64,000 nucleotides of DNA, taken from contig JADNRZ010000003.1 in NCBI GenBank assembly GCA_015501605.1, forward strand, positions 744,001-808,000. Reading direction: 5' to 3'. A model generated the notes under the pieces. That model saw nothing but the letters and a program-made list of their open reading frames with translations, was not told where the DNA came from and did no database searches. The position numbers and the translations under genes were made by a program. The DNA comes from Panaeolus papilionaceus (lineage: Eukaryota > Basidiomycota > Agaricomycetes > Agaricales). Shown piece after piece: positions 44,089 through 55,764 of this stretch; the first letter of the stretch is position 1; each line of letters begins with the position of its first letter.

Positions 44089-45234
44089 CGCGTATTAGTC
44101 GGTTCAGCGAGGAAGACGAGGGGGTGATGGCTGGTTTGTGAGGGACCTGTGAAGCGCTGGGGAGGAAGGAAGATTATATGGTGACCTAAGAAAGCCATCG
44201 CGTTCTTATATTATATGTCCCTGGACTCGCGCTCGTTAAGCTTAATTAAAGACAACGTAACCAAAATAGAGAAAAATAGAGATGGATGTACTTATCGATA
44301 ACATCACCCACATTTCATTGATTGACAGGTGTAAGGCTGTGTGATATTGATATCCCAGAGTGGCTCGACACTACAAGGTAGAAAGCTTGTCAAGATTCGT
44401 CCTTGTACTCACTGGTTGGTGACCAGGGAAAGGAACGGAAGACTGAACATCCTACGTTGGGTTCAAGTTAATCAGTTTGAACCCAGGATTATTCCTGAAC
44501 TTACGCATCGATGTCAGAGAAAAGTCGAGCGGCTATTTTTAAAGTCAGCAGTGGGCGGTGTACTGTACTGTTTTGTACAGCCCAGCAGTTGAGAAGTGTG
44601 AAGCACATGCTTCTTCAACGTGGCCCTGGTGCACTGTTTGTGAAGTGGGTTCCAACGTGTTTTTCGTGAGGTGCATCGCTTTCTTGTTTCTGCAAAACTG
44701 CGGAAATCTTGTTGCCATCTTTTTGAGATGTGTATTCATCAGAAGACGCCGCAAGCCCAAACTAGAGTTTGGAAAGGCCGCAAGGGTTGTCTTCCAATTA
44801 CTCGTGTTGTTGCCCTGCGTACACGGTGATATGCGTATACTCACACCAAAGGAGAAAGCCCAGTCATACTGACTAATTACTAATATGGTGATAGTAGCGC
44901 TTAACTGAGCCTGAGAAGCTAATCAGAACGCGCGAATCATCGTCCACTAATAAAGAACTGCTTGAGGGCGCATTTCGACTGTGATGGCGCCAATTGGCGT
45001 CGAGGCGCTGATGATGGCCATCACCCGCGTCCCATCGGTCGTCTTGAGTGTCGTATAGAGGGCAATAAATATCCAAACCTAGTGTCGGCCCACGTTGAGC
45101 TTGAAAGCGTTAATAATGAATACCACGTAACATGCACAAAGGGTGACGCGTCTGTAAAAACCACTATATCATCAACATCGAAAGCACAGAGCAAAGAAAA
45201 CAAGAAATAGAGTACAAGTGCAGGAAGACAAGGG
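44089..45234. other. intergenic region
   Basis: About 1.15 kb. Frames of up to 104 codons on either strand show no domain. Includes the upstream region of copy 2 and the 3' region of the METTL14-like gene. Confidence 0.5.
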
Positions 45235-47376
45235 TCAGAACGAGCCAGGCGGGCGCCACTGCTGACCCATCCCCATGTTGTTATTTACGCCCATCCCTAC
45301 GCCTCCGCTTATGCCACCCATCATCATCCCTCCTTCACCGTCCCATCCTTGCTCGTTCCAGTTATTCATGTTATTATTGAACACCTGCTGTCCTGCCTGC
45401 ATCTGCCCAAACGCATTCCCCATGCCCATCTGTCCCATTTGACCCATCATTCCCATTGGAAGACCTCCCATCCCACCGGCGTTCATCCCAGCCGCCATCA
45501 TAGGATTAACATTACCCATCCCCATCCCACCTCCGAGATTGCCCATCCGATTGTTGACATTCATCATGTTGCCTGCATTCATCATCCCAGCCATCCCCAC
45601 GTGATTACCCATCCCGCCCATGCCTCTGTTCGCCATCGGAGTCGCCATTCCACCCATAGCGCCTACGTTCATACCGTTCATCATAGGATTCCAGTTATTC
45701 ATCGCCATGTCGTCAACCCCCATTCCAGCGTGGCCCATTCCGACCCCCATTTGATGGTGACCTCCCATTGCCATCATCCCGGGATTCATCATCGGGTTTT
45801 GGCCGAGCATGTTCGACGGTAGGTTCACGTTCATCCCACCCGGAGGGGTGTTCATGAAATTGTTGTTGTTGCCCCTGTTGTTGTTTATGAAGCGGTTGGG
45901 GCCAGCCATCGGTGTGGCTTGGGTGCTTGGGAGATTAGAGGGCGGCGGTGGTAAACCACTGTGACCACCTTGACCACCGCCGCCGCCTCCTTGACCACCT
46001 CTGACAGGAGACTTTGGTCGTAGTTGGTCAATTTCAGAGGACATTGACACCACAGCTTTGCCACCGTTAGAAATTTCCTTGATACCCTCCTCCCAGGATT
46101 CGTGAAACCAGCGGGTAGCGATACCGCCCTCTTCCCCTGGTACATGTATGGAACCCTCGGAGACAGGTAACTTGTCGTCCTGAGGAGAGCCGAGAACTGT
46201 TACCCAGCCTCGTCTGAGGGAGGACAGTCTCCCGAATACTTCGAGTCGCCGAAGACCCAGGCAGAAATTCTCGATGAGCGTGTACATCTCTGGTGGTTTT
46301 CTAGTGGGGTCTGCTGGGTCGCCCTCCCATATGATAACATCCGTGTCTAACGTGACAAATCAATATAGAAACAATGATAAGGGAAGGAAGCCTTGTAGCG
46401 AAGGATGCGTACCAACGTTGCAGTGGACGAACCAATTATCTGTTGAGCGACGGACAGTTCCTCGAATACCAATTAAACAATGTTGCTTTGTCCGTGTCAG
46501 TATTGAAGTCGTTGGGGGGTCAGTCTATCAAGAAATGTTCATAAAATTAGATAATGTAGGTAAGGATGTGCTAACCCCTGGTCCTTGGTTTGTAGTTTTG
46601 TTCGTCTTAACCCACACGACATCCTCGCAGCGTCTGTAACCCCACTTCGCGAGAATCTCGCGACCTCGCTCAAGCCCTTCTCCTGCACCGCTTCCCACCC
46701 ACATAAAAATAAAACTAGGGTCTCCAGCCAACGTTGGAATGGGTAGGTCCTGGAGATGGTCCCAGGTGAAGCTGGACGAGAAAGGAGGGTCCAGCAAGAT
46801 GACGTCGAACTTGGCAGGCTGTAATGAGTTAAGAGCAGAAAATGGCAGATAAGATGGGGGCAGTGCATGTTCGTTGACGGCTATTTTTTTGAGGGTTAGC
46901 AATCGCTGTTGCTTGGGGTACCTGTGATTCATCATAGTTAATACTTGACTGCACAAATATCGACGTGCTGCTTACTCCTCAAAGCGATGTTCCGGTTCTG
47001 CACCCAGAACCCAATTCTGGGGCCATTCACCCCCGTCTACGTATCTTTGGGAGTAATCATTTCGGATTGTTTCCTCCTCAGGAACATAATTGCGATAGCG
47101 TGCAACACGGGCCCTCTTATTCGGAGGTAAATCGTGTCTAATGAAAGTTTGGTGTTCCGGTGAAGCAGATGGTTCTGGTGGTGGGGTAGACGAAGGGGTA
47201 GGTATCAAAGGTAATTCTAGTAATTCTGTTGGAGGTGACTCCAGGTCCTCCAAATTTGCCCGATGATCTGCCTGTGATTGTCGTACACGAAGAATTAGAG
47301 CAGCGTGAGCAGCAAGAAGTTCATTAGCCTCTGTTATTGCATTTATTCTTGAAACCAAGGTCGCCATAGATAACAA
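45235..47376 (-). CDS. METTL14-like MT-A70 family protein, m6A writer subunit
   Basis: Four exons: 46976-47376, 46576-46921, 46413-46524 and 45235-46346. Conserved MT-A70 blocks: [118 protein letters not shown]. This order and the [13 protein letters not shown] and [17 protein letters not shown] segments place it in the METTL14 branch, the RNA-binding partner of METTL3 in nuclear mRNA N6-adenosine methylation. The usual EPPL of METTL14 is DPPF here. A ~200-residue tail is extremely rich in Met, Gly and Asn, where animal METTL14 has RGG repeats. Intact. Confidence 0.88.
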
Positions 47377-48230
47377 AATTTGAGTCTAGTAGACAAGCAA
47401 GAGCATGTAGATGGACGTTCGTGAACAAGAGTTTGCACAATTCACAGCATCCATGTTCAATGACTTAAACCCTAACCTATGCTTCCTAACCCTAGTTCTT
47501 GTCAATTCATCGTGAACCTCCTCTACAACACAACCATCACCTACCAAGCTCGACTCTGATGGTACAAAACTAGAAACTTTCGAAATTGAACTACTAACTG
47601 TTAAAACATCGAATTTAACTTGCAGATGGGCCTTTTGTCAGCATGACTAACCTTACAGGACATGCCAATACCATCCACTAGATCTCGACATATTTCCACT
47701 TTGTCCGTTGGTTCTTGTCAATCTGGTCGTCGTCTCTGTCTGGCAACGTTGTACTGCATGAGTGGCTGTCCACGTAACTCGCCGAGCAGCTTTTCAAGTT
47801 TCTTCCTGACATTTTTATATACACTGGGTTCATTGGCGCGTCACCCCGGCCTGATATTATTTGGCACCTTGCCCGCATTGTTGGCTGAAAGCAACGTCCA
47901 ATGATCTTCAATAGAATAGTTTTTTGTACTGCAGTGTTGTTAGGGACTTATTGGCTTGTCTTCCTCTAAATGACCAAGTTTACTGTTCAATGTATGGAGT
48001 GTAACATACATCAGGGTTTTTTGCTGCCCCTGAAATTGATGAGGTATAAATCGTTTCGTGAGAGTTTTATTCCTTCCCCCTCCCTTCCCCCCTTTCATTA
48101 TCATCCCTCACCCACCTCTACGAAACTGCTGTTCCTATTTTTTATCTGAATTTTAAAGTAATAATTGATTGAAAGGTGTGTAAATTCACTTTTTCTCATG
48201 CTTAATTGGCTTTTACAAGATTATTGAGCG
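47377..48230. other. divergent intergenic region
   Basis: About 850 bases between the METTL14-like gene (-) and the helical-domain/chromodomain gene (+). Contains a C/T-rich tract near 48070-48110, typical of agaric promoters. No gene seen. Confidence 0.5.
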
Positions 48231-49793
48231 ATGTCATCGTTCATGTTCTCAGCCATGTCAGAAGAAACACCCACCTATTATTCAGATAGAGGTCGACCTG
48301 CCAGAAATTACAAAAGACCATCTCAAAGAGTTTCCCGAGAGTCCAGTGTCACTTCCACTGCGTCCTCATCACCCACAGACATTTTTCAACTCTCTGATGA
48401 CGACGACCAATCAGATTTCGAAGAAACGCGTCCCAGAAAAAGGACGCGTCGCGTTTCACCACTATCCACAACCTCGGTCGCATCTGACAATTCTTCTCTC
48501 CCTTCTCACATCACTACACCCCCAACAATTACCATTTGCGGAGTAGACCTCTGTCCAAGTGTCGCTTTTGATACATTCTGGAGATTTGCAGCTGAGAGAA
48601 AAGCAATTGATGACAGGCGACGCGCAGGCGAGTCTGAACCGTGAGTGCAATACAGTAGTCTTCTCATCATTTTCTGACGGGACTTTCTTGGGTGCAGCTG
48701 GACCAAAGACCCCATCCTTCAACGCTACTTCTTTTGCAACACCTTCCGCATCCTCGACAAAGTCACTCAGTATCTCATCTCAAATGTCATTGAAAAGGGC
48801 TCCAAGAGCGTGACGGAGGTGGTTTTTCGCGTCATTTTGTTCAATCTTTTCACCAAGATTGACACATGGGAGCTCCTCGAACGTGAACTTGGTCCTCTCA
48901 CTTGGGCGTCTTACAACAGAGACAATTACGAAAAAGTTTTGACCAAGGCCTTCAATGGTGGGATAACACTATACACAGGGGCCTTTATCAAACCTGCACC
49001 ACACTTCCACTACAAGCAGAATTACATGAATCATCTCTGTTTTATGGAAATGCTGATGGAAAATGATTTCCCTACCAAACTGAGCAAGGCTGCCTATGCA
49101 GCCGATGTTTTCGAATATCTGGTCTCTTTCCCAAGCATGGGAGATTTCTCCGCCTATCAGCTCATGCTCGGACTTTCTTACACCAACCTCTGGATCTGGC
49201 ACCCTAACGATTTCGTGGTATCCGGACCTGGTTCCATTTCAGGGCTGAGCAAGATTTTCGGCGCCGACCGTATGGCTCTTGGGCGTCGCACTGTCGATGA
49301 TTTCGACGCAGAAGTCATGCGTTACATGGCCAACACCCAAGACGAGCACTTCAAGCGTCTCAATATTGAATTTTCTGGATTGGGACCCAAGCGTCTCCCC
49401 ATGAATCTTTCTGATATCGAACACACATTGTGCGAAGTCGACAAATACTGCCGTGCTGCGCATCCTGGGCTCAAAGGGAAACGTACGAACATTACGCGAA
49501 ACTTCTCGCCGCACAATCCCAACGCGCAGGCGCCAATCGTGTTACCCAAGGCATGGAACAATCCGAAACGCGAGATCCTTCGCGTTCGTCCTGAGAGGAA
49601 GCTTACGGTTGAGAAGCGCTACGTCATTGACCACATTTCGGCGCACGAAGATCGACCAGAAGAAGGTCGTGTTTATTTCGTGCACTGGGTGGGATATCCA
49701 CCTTCTGATTCTACTTGGGAGTTTGAGTCTTCTCTCCTTCAGGATGCACCGCAAACGGTGAACGAATATTTAAAGACTCTCAAAACTGGTTAA
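48231..49793 (+). CDS. 5-hmdU-DNA-kinase-type helical domain protein fused to a chromodomain
   Basis: Two exons, 48231-48641 and 48698-49793 (GTGAGT..CAG). Residues 1-95 are disordered and basic/acidic (PRKRTRRVSP), plausibly nuclear. A helical domain follows: FDTFWRFAAERKAIDDRR, then WTKDPILQRYFFCNTFRILD, VTQYLISNVIEKG, FRVILFNLFTKIDTWELLE, NHLCFMEMLMEND, FPSMGDFSAYQLMLGLSYTN and NDFVVSGPGSISGLSKIFG. From memory this is the HMUDK helical domain (also called aGPT-Pplase3), a family predicted in DNA base hypermodification. The C-terminus is a chromodomain: EKRYVIDHISAHEDR...RVYFVHWVGYPPSDSTWEFE. So it would bind methylated histone tails and act on or recognise modified DNA. No separate kinase P-loop was seen. 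Intact, about 501 residues. Confidence 0.82.
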
Positions 49794-50203
49794 CCCTTTT
49801 TTATTAGCTATTTAGATTATTTGCTTTCGCTTGCATATCTTGGAATGCTGTCTTTGCTTTGTTTTCATCTATACCTGTCTAATAGTTCTCGGCACCCTTC
49901 AGCAACCATGTCCTATCCTTATATTGTAAATACCCCCTTTATTTGTTGGAATAAATACTCAATCCTGTAATCTAGATGATGCCCTTTGGTACATGAAATA
50001 AAGTTTTTACTTGTGCTTTCTATTTGATGTGCAACGGAACTGAGGGGCGTCTGCGCGGTTGACCGGCCCGCGCGCTAAAAGTGGAACGCGATCGACTTAC
50101 ATAAGCAAGATTTTGGACATTTCGTAGTTTTGCCTCTTCGCGTTCAATTCGGTCAAGTCTCCTTGTAACAGTCCTCTCAGCTATCCCTTTTGACTTATTA
50201 ACA
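49794..50203. other. intergenic region
   Basis: About 410 bases between two plus-strand genes; 3' flank of one and promoter of NOC2. Nothing else noted. Confidence 0.5.
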
Positions 50204-52964
50204 ATGGGAAAGGCAACAAAAGCGACGAAAAAGTTTGCCTCAAGTGGCAAGCTAAAAAAGACGATCGAAGCACGTCACAAAAAGAAACAAATCCAGAAGA
50301 GATTTGAGAAGCGACGAGGAAATAAAGGTGGAACAGGGGAATCTAGAAAGGTGTACGATGATGAAGAATTGGATGAGGAGGAAGAGGTTGAGAATAAAAA
50401 GGGGTGAGTGTGTTCATGAGTAATAGTGGAATATACTCAAGATTTGATGTGTTAGACGAATGACTGTCGATGCTTTTTTGAACGGCGACTTTATGGATGC
50501 ATCCGACGACGAGGAGGAAATGTCCGAAGGGGGTGACAATGTAGGTGTATTCTAAGCAACAGTGCTTTTTGTTCTAAACTAGCTTTTAGGAGGAAGAAGA
50601 CGACGAAGAGGAAATTGACGAGGACGATGAAGAAGACGCGGAATCTAATGCTTCATTTGCGTCTGTGGACGACCTTGATGACGGTATGACCATGTCTCTC
50701 ATTGTGAAGTAGATCTACTGATACTTTTCTGCTCATATAGACGAAGGCGAGAACCACCTTATGGAACTCTCAAAACTTGCAGAGAAAGATCCAGAGTTCT
50801 ATAAATACCTGCAAGAAAATGACAATGAACTTTTGGACTTTGATCCTAATGCTATGGTCAATATGTCTTCAGATGAGGAAGATGCCGAAGAAGATGGAGA
50901 TGTGGATATGGAAGACGAAGAGGAAAAGATTCCAGTCCTGACAAAGGAGCAATTGCAGAAATGGCAGCAGGTACTACTAAAGGTATGCTGGAACTGGTTT
51001 CCTTGCTGCCTTTTTTCTGACAGAAGAATAGCAACGTTCTCTTCGTGCTCTTCGAAAACTATTACTCGCATTCAGATCCGCGGCACATATGAACGAGGAA
51101 GGACAGGCGGTTGCATGGTCCATTGATTCTTCAGCAGGTCGGTGAAATATGTTCGGTTACTTTGAAAAACCACGATTAGCTGACTCTGCTTTTTCTTCCA
51201 GTCTACAACAAAGTCGTGGTCACGTCTCTGAGATATACGCCCGTTGTCTTGGAGCATCACATCCCCTACAAGACCTTGGCCAGTGGCAAATTGTGTGTCC
51301 GTTTGTCTTGCTTCTTACGATAAGAATCTCAAATTTGTTTTTAGCAAACCACCTACACAGACACCGAAGTTCAAGACCCTGCAAAAACTCGTCCTCTCGT
51401 TCTTCCACAATATTATTCACCTCCTTGATCAGCTGACAGAAGAAGAGACTGTCCGCCTCGCTCTCACCGAGAGCGCAAAGCTCGTTCCATATATTATTTC
51501 CAGCCGAAAGACCGTCAAGACGTATCTGAAGGTAGGTTTATCTCATCTCGCCCGATACACAACTGCGTGCTTATCTAGATCAACAGAAATGTCAGGATTT
51601 ATGGTCGACAGGATCGGACAGTACGCGTGTTGCCGCTTTCCTTTCAATCCGGAAACTTGCCTCTTCCTCGGACGATTCAATATTGGATACAATCCTAAAG
51701 GTCGGGCTATGCCGCGTATTCCAATCGTTTCTTTCCATCTAACCGTGCCATAATTGCATTTGACAGTCGACATATCTCGCTCTTATCCGGTCATCCAAGT
51801 CAACAACCGTCCATACATTACCTTCCATCAATCTCATGAAGAACTCGGCATCCGACGTGTTCTGTATGGATCATGCCACGGCGTATCAACATGCCTTCGG
51901 TTATATCCGTCAATTGGCTATTCATTTGCGTAACAGCATGAAGATAAAGACGAAGGTTCGTTTAATCAAGGATGATGTGGAGTCGGGGAAATTAACTGTC
52001 GTTCCTGTCTTGATTTTATCAGGAAGCATATTTGCAGGTGTATAACTGGCAATTCGTCCATTGCGTCGATTTCTGGTGCCTGGTCATGGCCAGAGCTTGC
52101 GACTCTGAGGCCGAGCTCTCCTCAGGTAAAGCTAGTGAGCTAAAGGCCTTGATTTATCCTCTCGTCCAGGTTTGTCTGGGAGCAATCAAGTAAGTAATTA
52201 ATTCGCGCCCTGAGCAGTTCGGTAATTTGATTTATAATTCCTTTTGATAGACTCGTATCAAACGGCAGATCACATCCGTTCCATTTGCATATCATCCGTT
52301 CTCTCCTGCACCTCTCTAAGCACACAGAGACCTACATCCCCATTTCTCCCTACCTGGTCCCGATTCTTGCCACATGTCTGACCCCCTCTTCGAAACCAAA
52401 ATCGTCCACACTCAAACCTCTTGATTTCGACGTGCAAATTCGGGTTCCTCAACAGTACGCTAAAACCCGTGTACTCTCAGAAGGCCTAACGGAAGAAACC
52501 GCCTTCCTTTTGTGCGAATGGCTCGTCAGCGCCCCTGTACACGGTAGCATTGCATTCCCAGAAATTATCGTGCCTATTGCGGTTCTCCTGCGCAAGAGCT
52601 TGAAGAACTCGAAAACTGGAGCAGGGAAGGAGCAGAATCTTGTTAAGACACTTGTTGAACGTATGGAGGAGAGCGCGAAATGGATGGATCAACAACGCAA
52701 AGCCGTGACTTTCGCGCCTGCAAAAATGGGCGACGTTCAGGAGTGGGAGCAGCGCATAAAGGCCAAATTGGATGACACGCCCCTTGGCAAGTATGTCAAG
52801 GTCCAGAGAAAGACCCGGGAAAAACGTCGTAAATTGGTTGAGAAGGTCCGTATGGTCTCCTGCTAGTCCCTCTGTGGACCACCTTGTTTCATGAGAAACT
52901 GATGTTTATTTTTCTTTGCTGACAGGCTCGGGAAGGCAAGGATGAGATTTTGGAGGATGACTGA
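50204..52964 (+). CDS. NOC2: NOC2 nucleolar complex protein
   Basis: Ribosome-biogenesis factor of the Noc1-Noc2 and Noc2-Noc3 complexes that carries pre-60S particles from nucleolus to nucleoplasm. The N-terminus is Lys-rich (MGKATKATKKFASSGKLKKT), then several acidic stretches (EEEDDEEEIDEDDEEDAES, DEEDAEEDGDVDMEDEEE). The Noc2 core runs from KLAEKDPEFYKYLQENDNEL through LRKLLLAFRSAAHMNEEG, KTLQKLVLSFFHNIIHLLD, ATAYQHAFGYIRQLAIHLR, VYNWQFVHCVDFWCLVMARA, YPLVQVCLGAIKLV, HIIRSLLHLSKHTETYIPIS and FPEIIVPIAVLLRKSLK. About ten short introns. The last exon adds AREGKDEILEDD and stops at 52962-52964. Intact. Confidence 0.93.
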
Positions 52965-53558
52965 TTTCGGGTAGGGACAGGTTGGTTTGGGGTTTCAAAA
53001 GTCCACTATGGACAGTCCCGGGATACTTTTAGGCTTTGTATAGAACCTTTTATGGCCTTTTCAGAGTCTGACAATTTTTCATCGAGTTGTGGATATCCCA
53101 AAATAATGGATGGGCTCTATTTCATTTCTACATGTGTTCACGTTCACGTATTATTAAGAACATATCCTAACGTCAGTATGATATCACCCTTCCGACATCC
53201 AATATTATGAAGTGAACAGTATATATGGGATAACAAAGGCCGGACGCTTGGGACTTCGGGTTGAGAAAAGTGTCAAACTTGTGTAGCCCTGCTGTCTTGT
53301 TCAAACGGACACTTTCTGCGATGTGATCCCTATGAGCAGTAGAGTGAATAGGAAATGCGAGGTTTCCGATGGATCTTGTCCCAGAAGGTGGGTCTATTAC
53401 TATGAGATTTTGCCGTGGCATTTTAATGAGGAGGCCATGAGGTGGTTGCAATTGCTGAATAAATATGCGGTAGGAGATGGGTAGTTGGACGGTATATGTT
53501 TGGGTGCGGGTTCCCGGGAGCGTTGGGATGTTTGGCTTGAGGTTAGGGGACGTTTGGA
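52965..53558. other. convergent intergenic region
   Basis: 3' ends of NOC2 and of the Cbp6-like gene. A minus-strand frame (53173-53589, 138 codons) starts inside the last exon of the Cbp6-like gene in another frame and is probably fortuitous. Confidence 0.5.
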
Positions 53559-53927
53559 TCACCAGACGCCAAAGAAAACCTTCCACCATGAACGCTTGAT
53601 TCCTTGTGCACTTTTCTCTACGCCTTCCACAAGACGGTCGTAGTGCAGAGGTGACGAAGGAGGATGCAGGGTTTTGAACGAGAGTTCATACTAAACACAT
53701 TCGTGGGTCAATATGTGTAGTTGAATATGCAATTACTGTGCAATTCGCACCTTCTTTTGCATGTCTCCATCCCTCAATGCACGTACTGCATCGACAGTTT
53801 TGTCGGTTAGTCTGGGATGTTGTGCGAGCGACTTTAGAAAAGTTTGAAGCTGAATGTTTGGTCTAAATGGATCCCGCTTCCAAGTCTCCGCGATGGCTGT
53901 CAACCTTTGTGCAGCTTGCCTTGACAT
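53559..53927 (-). CDS. Cbp6/UQCC2-like mitochondrial assembly factor
   Basis: Two exons, 53751-53927 and 53559-53690, joined in phase to give a 102-residue protein: TWKRDPFRPNIQLQTFLKSL, then DAVRALRDGDMQKK-YELSF, KTLHPPSSPLHYDRLVEGVE and the end RSWWKVFFGVW. The layout of a WPxDPxRPNxQ-type start, a short helical region, Y-x-L-x-x-K-x-L-x-P-x-x-x-P-x-H-Y-x-R-L and an FFG end resembles Cbp6/UQCC2, which assists cytochrome b translation and complex III assembly in mitochondria. Too short for routine ORF calls because of the intron. Assignment is by motif memory and is moderately secure. Confidence 0.7.
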
Positions 53928-55764
53928 TTAGAATATAAAATACACGTTCCCAAGAAAATAAAGGAGGATTTAACGGAGGAGGTCGACCTTGGTGAAGGTC
54001 AAAGCCGTGATGCCAAAACAAGTGTGGCTATTTTAATTCAAACTCCGACGCGTCTATTTTTGATGATAGGTTCGCGCTTGCATATTGCCAATTTTCTATC
54101 TTCAACCACTTGCTCATGACCAAAGGAAATCATGCTGGTGACTGAGAAAATAAAAATCTATCTTGGAATGTATGATGCTGGGGCTCTTTTTAAAACAGCC
54201 GTCATCTTTGGGCTATATTCTGCTTATTTCGTTCGCAACTTGGTCGAGAAGGGCCCATCTGTCCCAGGATTCGATTGCTCGAGAGCCTGGGTGGTCAATA
54301 TTTCTTCGTTCACAAGGAATAACAATAGCTGTAATTCTACTTTCTGATTGTGGCTGACTCTGTGGCTCTAATGACTATTTTTCTACCCGACTGGCAATTG
54401 GCTGGGATACTTTCCGGACGGGGCTCCATTCTGGCACACATCCACCTGTCAAATGAGCCAAGGGGCGCCTCATTCGACAGAATCTCCTTTTTATTTGACT
54501 AGCTCTATTGGATACGCTGGTCTGACACGACAAGATAACCGTTTTACCGTGTCAGAAAAGTGCTCCACATACTTGGGATTGCCTTCACCGGACGGTGGGT
54601 TTGATATGGGAAATCCGAAATTATGCCTTTGCTGGTAGATGTCACCCGTATTGCGCCCGACGTTATGGGCACACACCCATGCGCGCAAATAATAAATCCG
54701 CTCAAAAACTAAAATGTCTCGAACCTCCTGGACGTTGCCGATTGTGTTGTGGATATGTCTGTCTATTGTGCTTGTCGATGATATGAATAGCCAACGGCCA
54801 GTGAGAATTCATGGGCTGTCAGGTGAACACTAAGGCGTCATTTGGTCTCGGCATGTTAGCGAAACTTGTGGTACTTTCATTGTGGGTATTCAAATTCATG
54901 AATTTGGCATTTTTAATTCTAAAATGACCAGGTCCGTGGATAATATTCTACCTCCGGGCCGCATCGAATCTCGCTATCTACGTCGTTGTCCATGTTCGAC
55001 CCACAGATCGTCGCTTGACCCTGTACCAAGCTTAGTACATATGCAAGTCCGTAGGTTAAAAGCAGTGTATTTCATGACACCATGCCGATCAACAGAAATG
55101 ATGTACCAAAAGCAAGTCGCGTCCTGATGAACAGCACCCACTATTGAGCCTGTGAAGACATCGGAAACATAAGTACAACATTGTCATATGCTTTGTTTTT
55201 GCAAGTGGGGTGTACCTTTGAGTATCTTTTTGGGCAGAGTGCCTCCTGATGATCTCTGGGACTTTCAGTGAAGTCGCCTTGGTACCCGAGCTCGCCGGAG
55301 AGCCAGTCTCGAAGGTGGTACACAAGGTATACACTCCAAACGCACAAAGTACGGCAATGAAGCCATTTTTCAACATAGCGCTGAACGAGAAGGGCCTCTC
55401 AGAGCATGTGTTATAATAATATTTGACGGGGTGTAAGCTAATTATGCTTCGGCAGCGGTGTGATTGGATGAACTGGTATTCTCTACACTTCTGCCGCTTC
55501 ACAATACCGTCAAGCATAAACACGCCTAAGCCATTCACATCTGTCTTCTGTACTATGACCATGACAATCTACAATTTATTTTCCCTTTTCTTATTTTTTT
55601 GATATTTATCTATGAATAACGCTGTGCAGATGTCAAATCCTCCCTAGCTCTGAAAAGGAAACACAGCCACGTTGGTCCCTGAATGTGTTCAGGGAGGTTG
55701 TCCTTTGCGGGCACCGCTGAGGTCGGCTTTCTTCTTTCCTCAACACCCATTCACTTTGTCAAAA
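53928..55764. other. gene-poor region
   Basis: About 1.8 kb. One candidate small minus-strand gene begins at the ATG at 55376 (MLKNGFIAVLCAFGVYTLCT, a hydrophobic N-terminus like a signal or anchor) and could continue through a short intron near 55157-55220; it is not recognised and support is weak. The rest shows only short frames. Confidence 0.4.

Noticed and set aside
53173..53589. 138-codon minus-strand open frame
   Set aside because: Begins inside the last exon of the Cbp6-like gene in another frame and looks like 3' flanking sequence; no recognisable motif.
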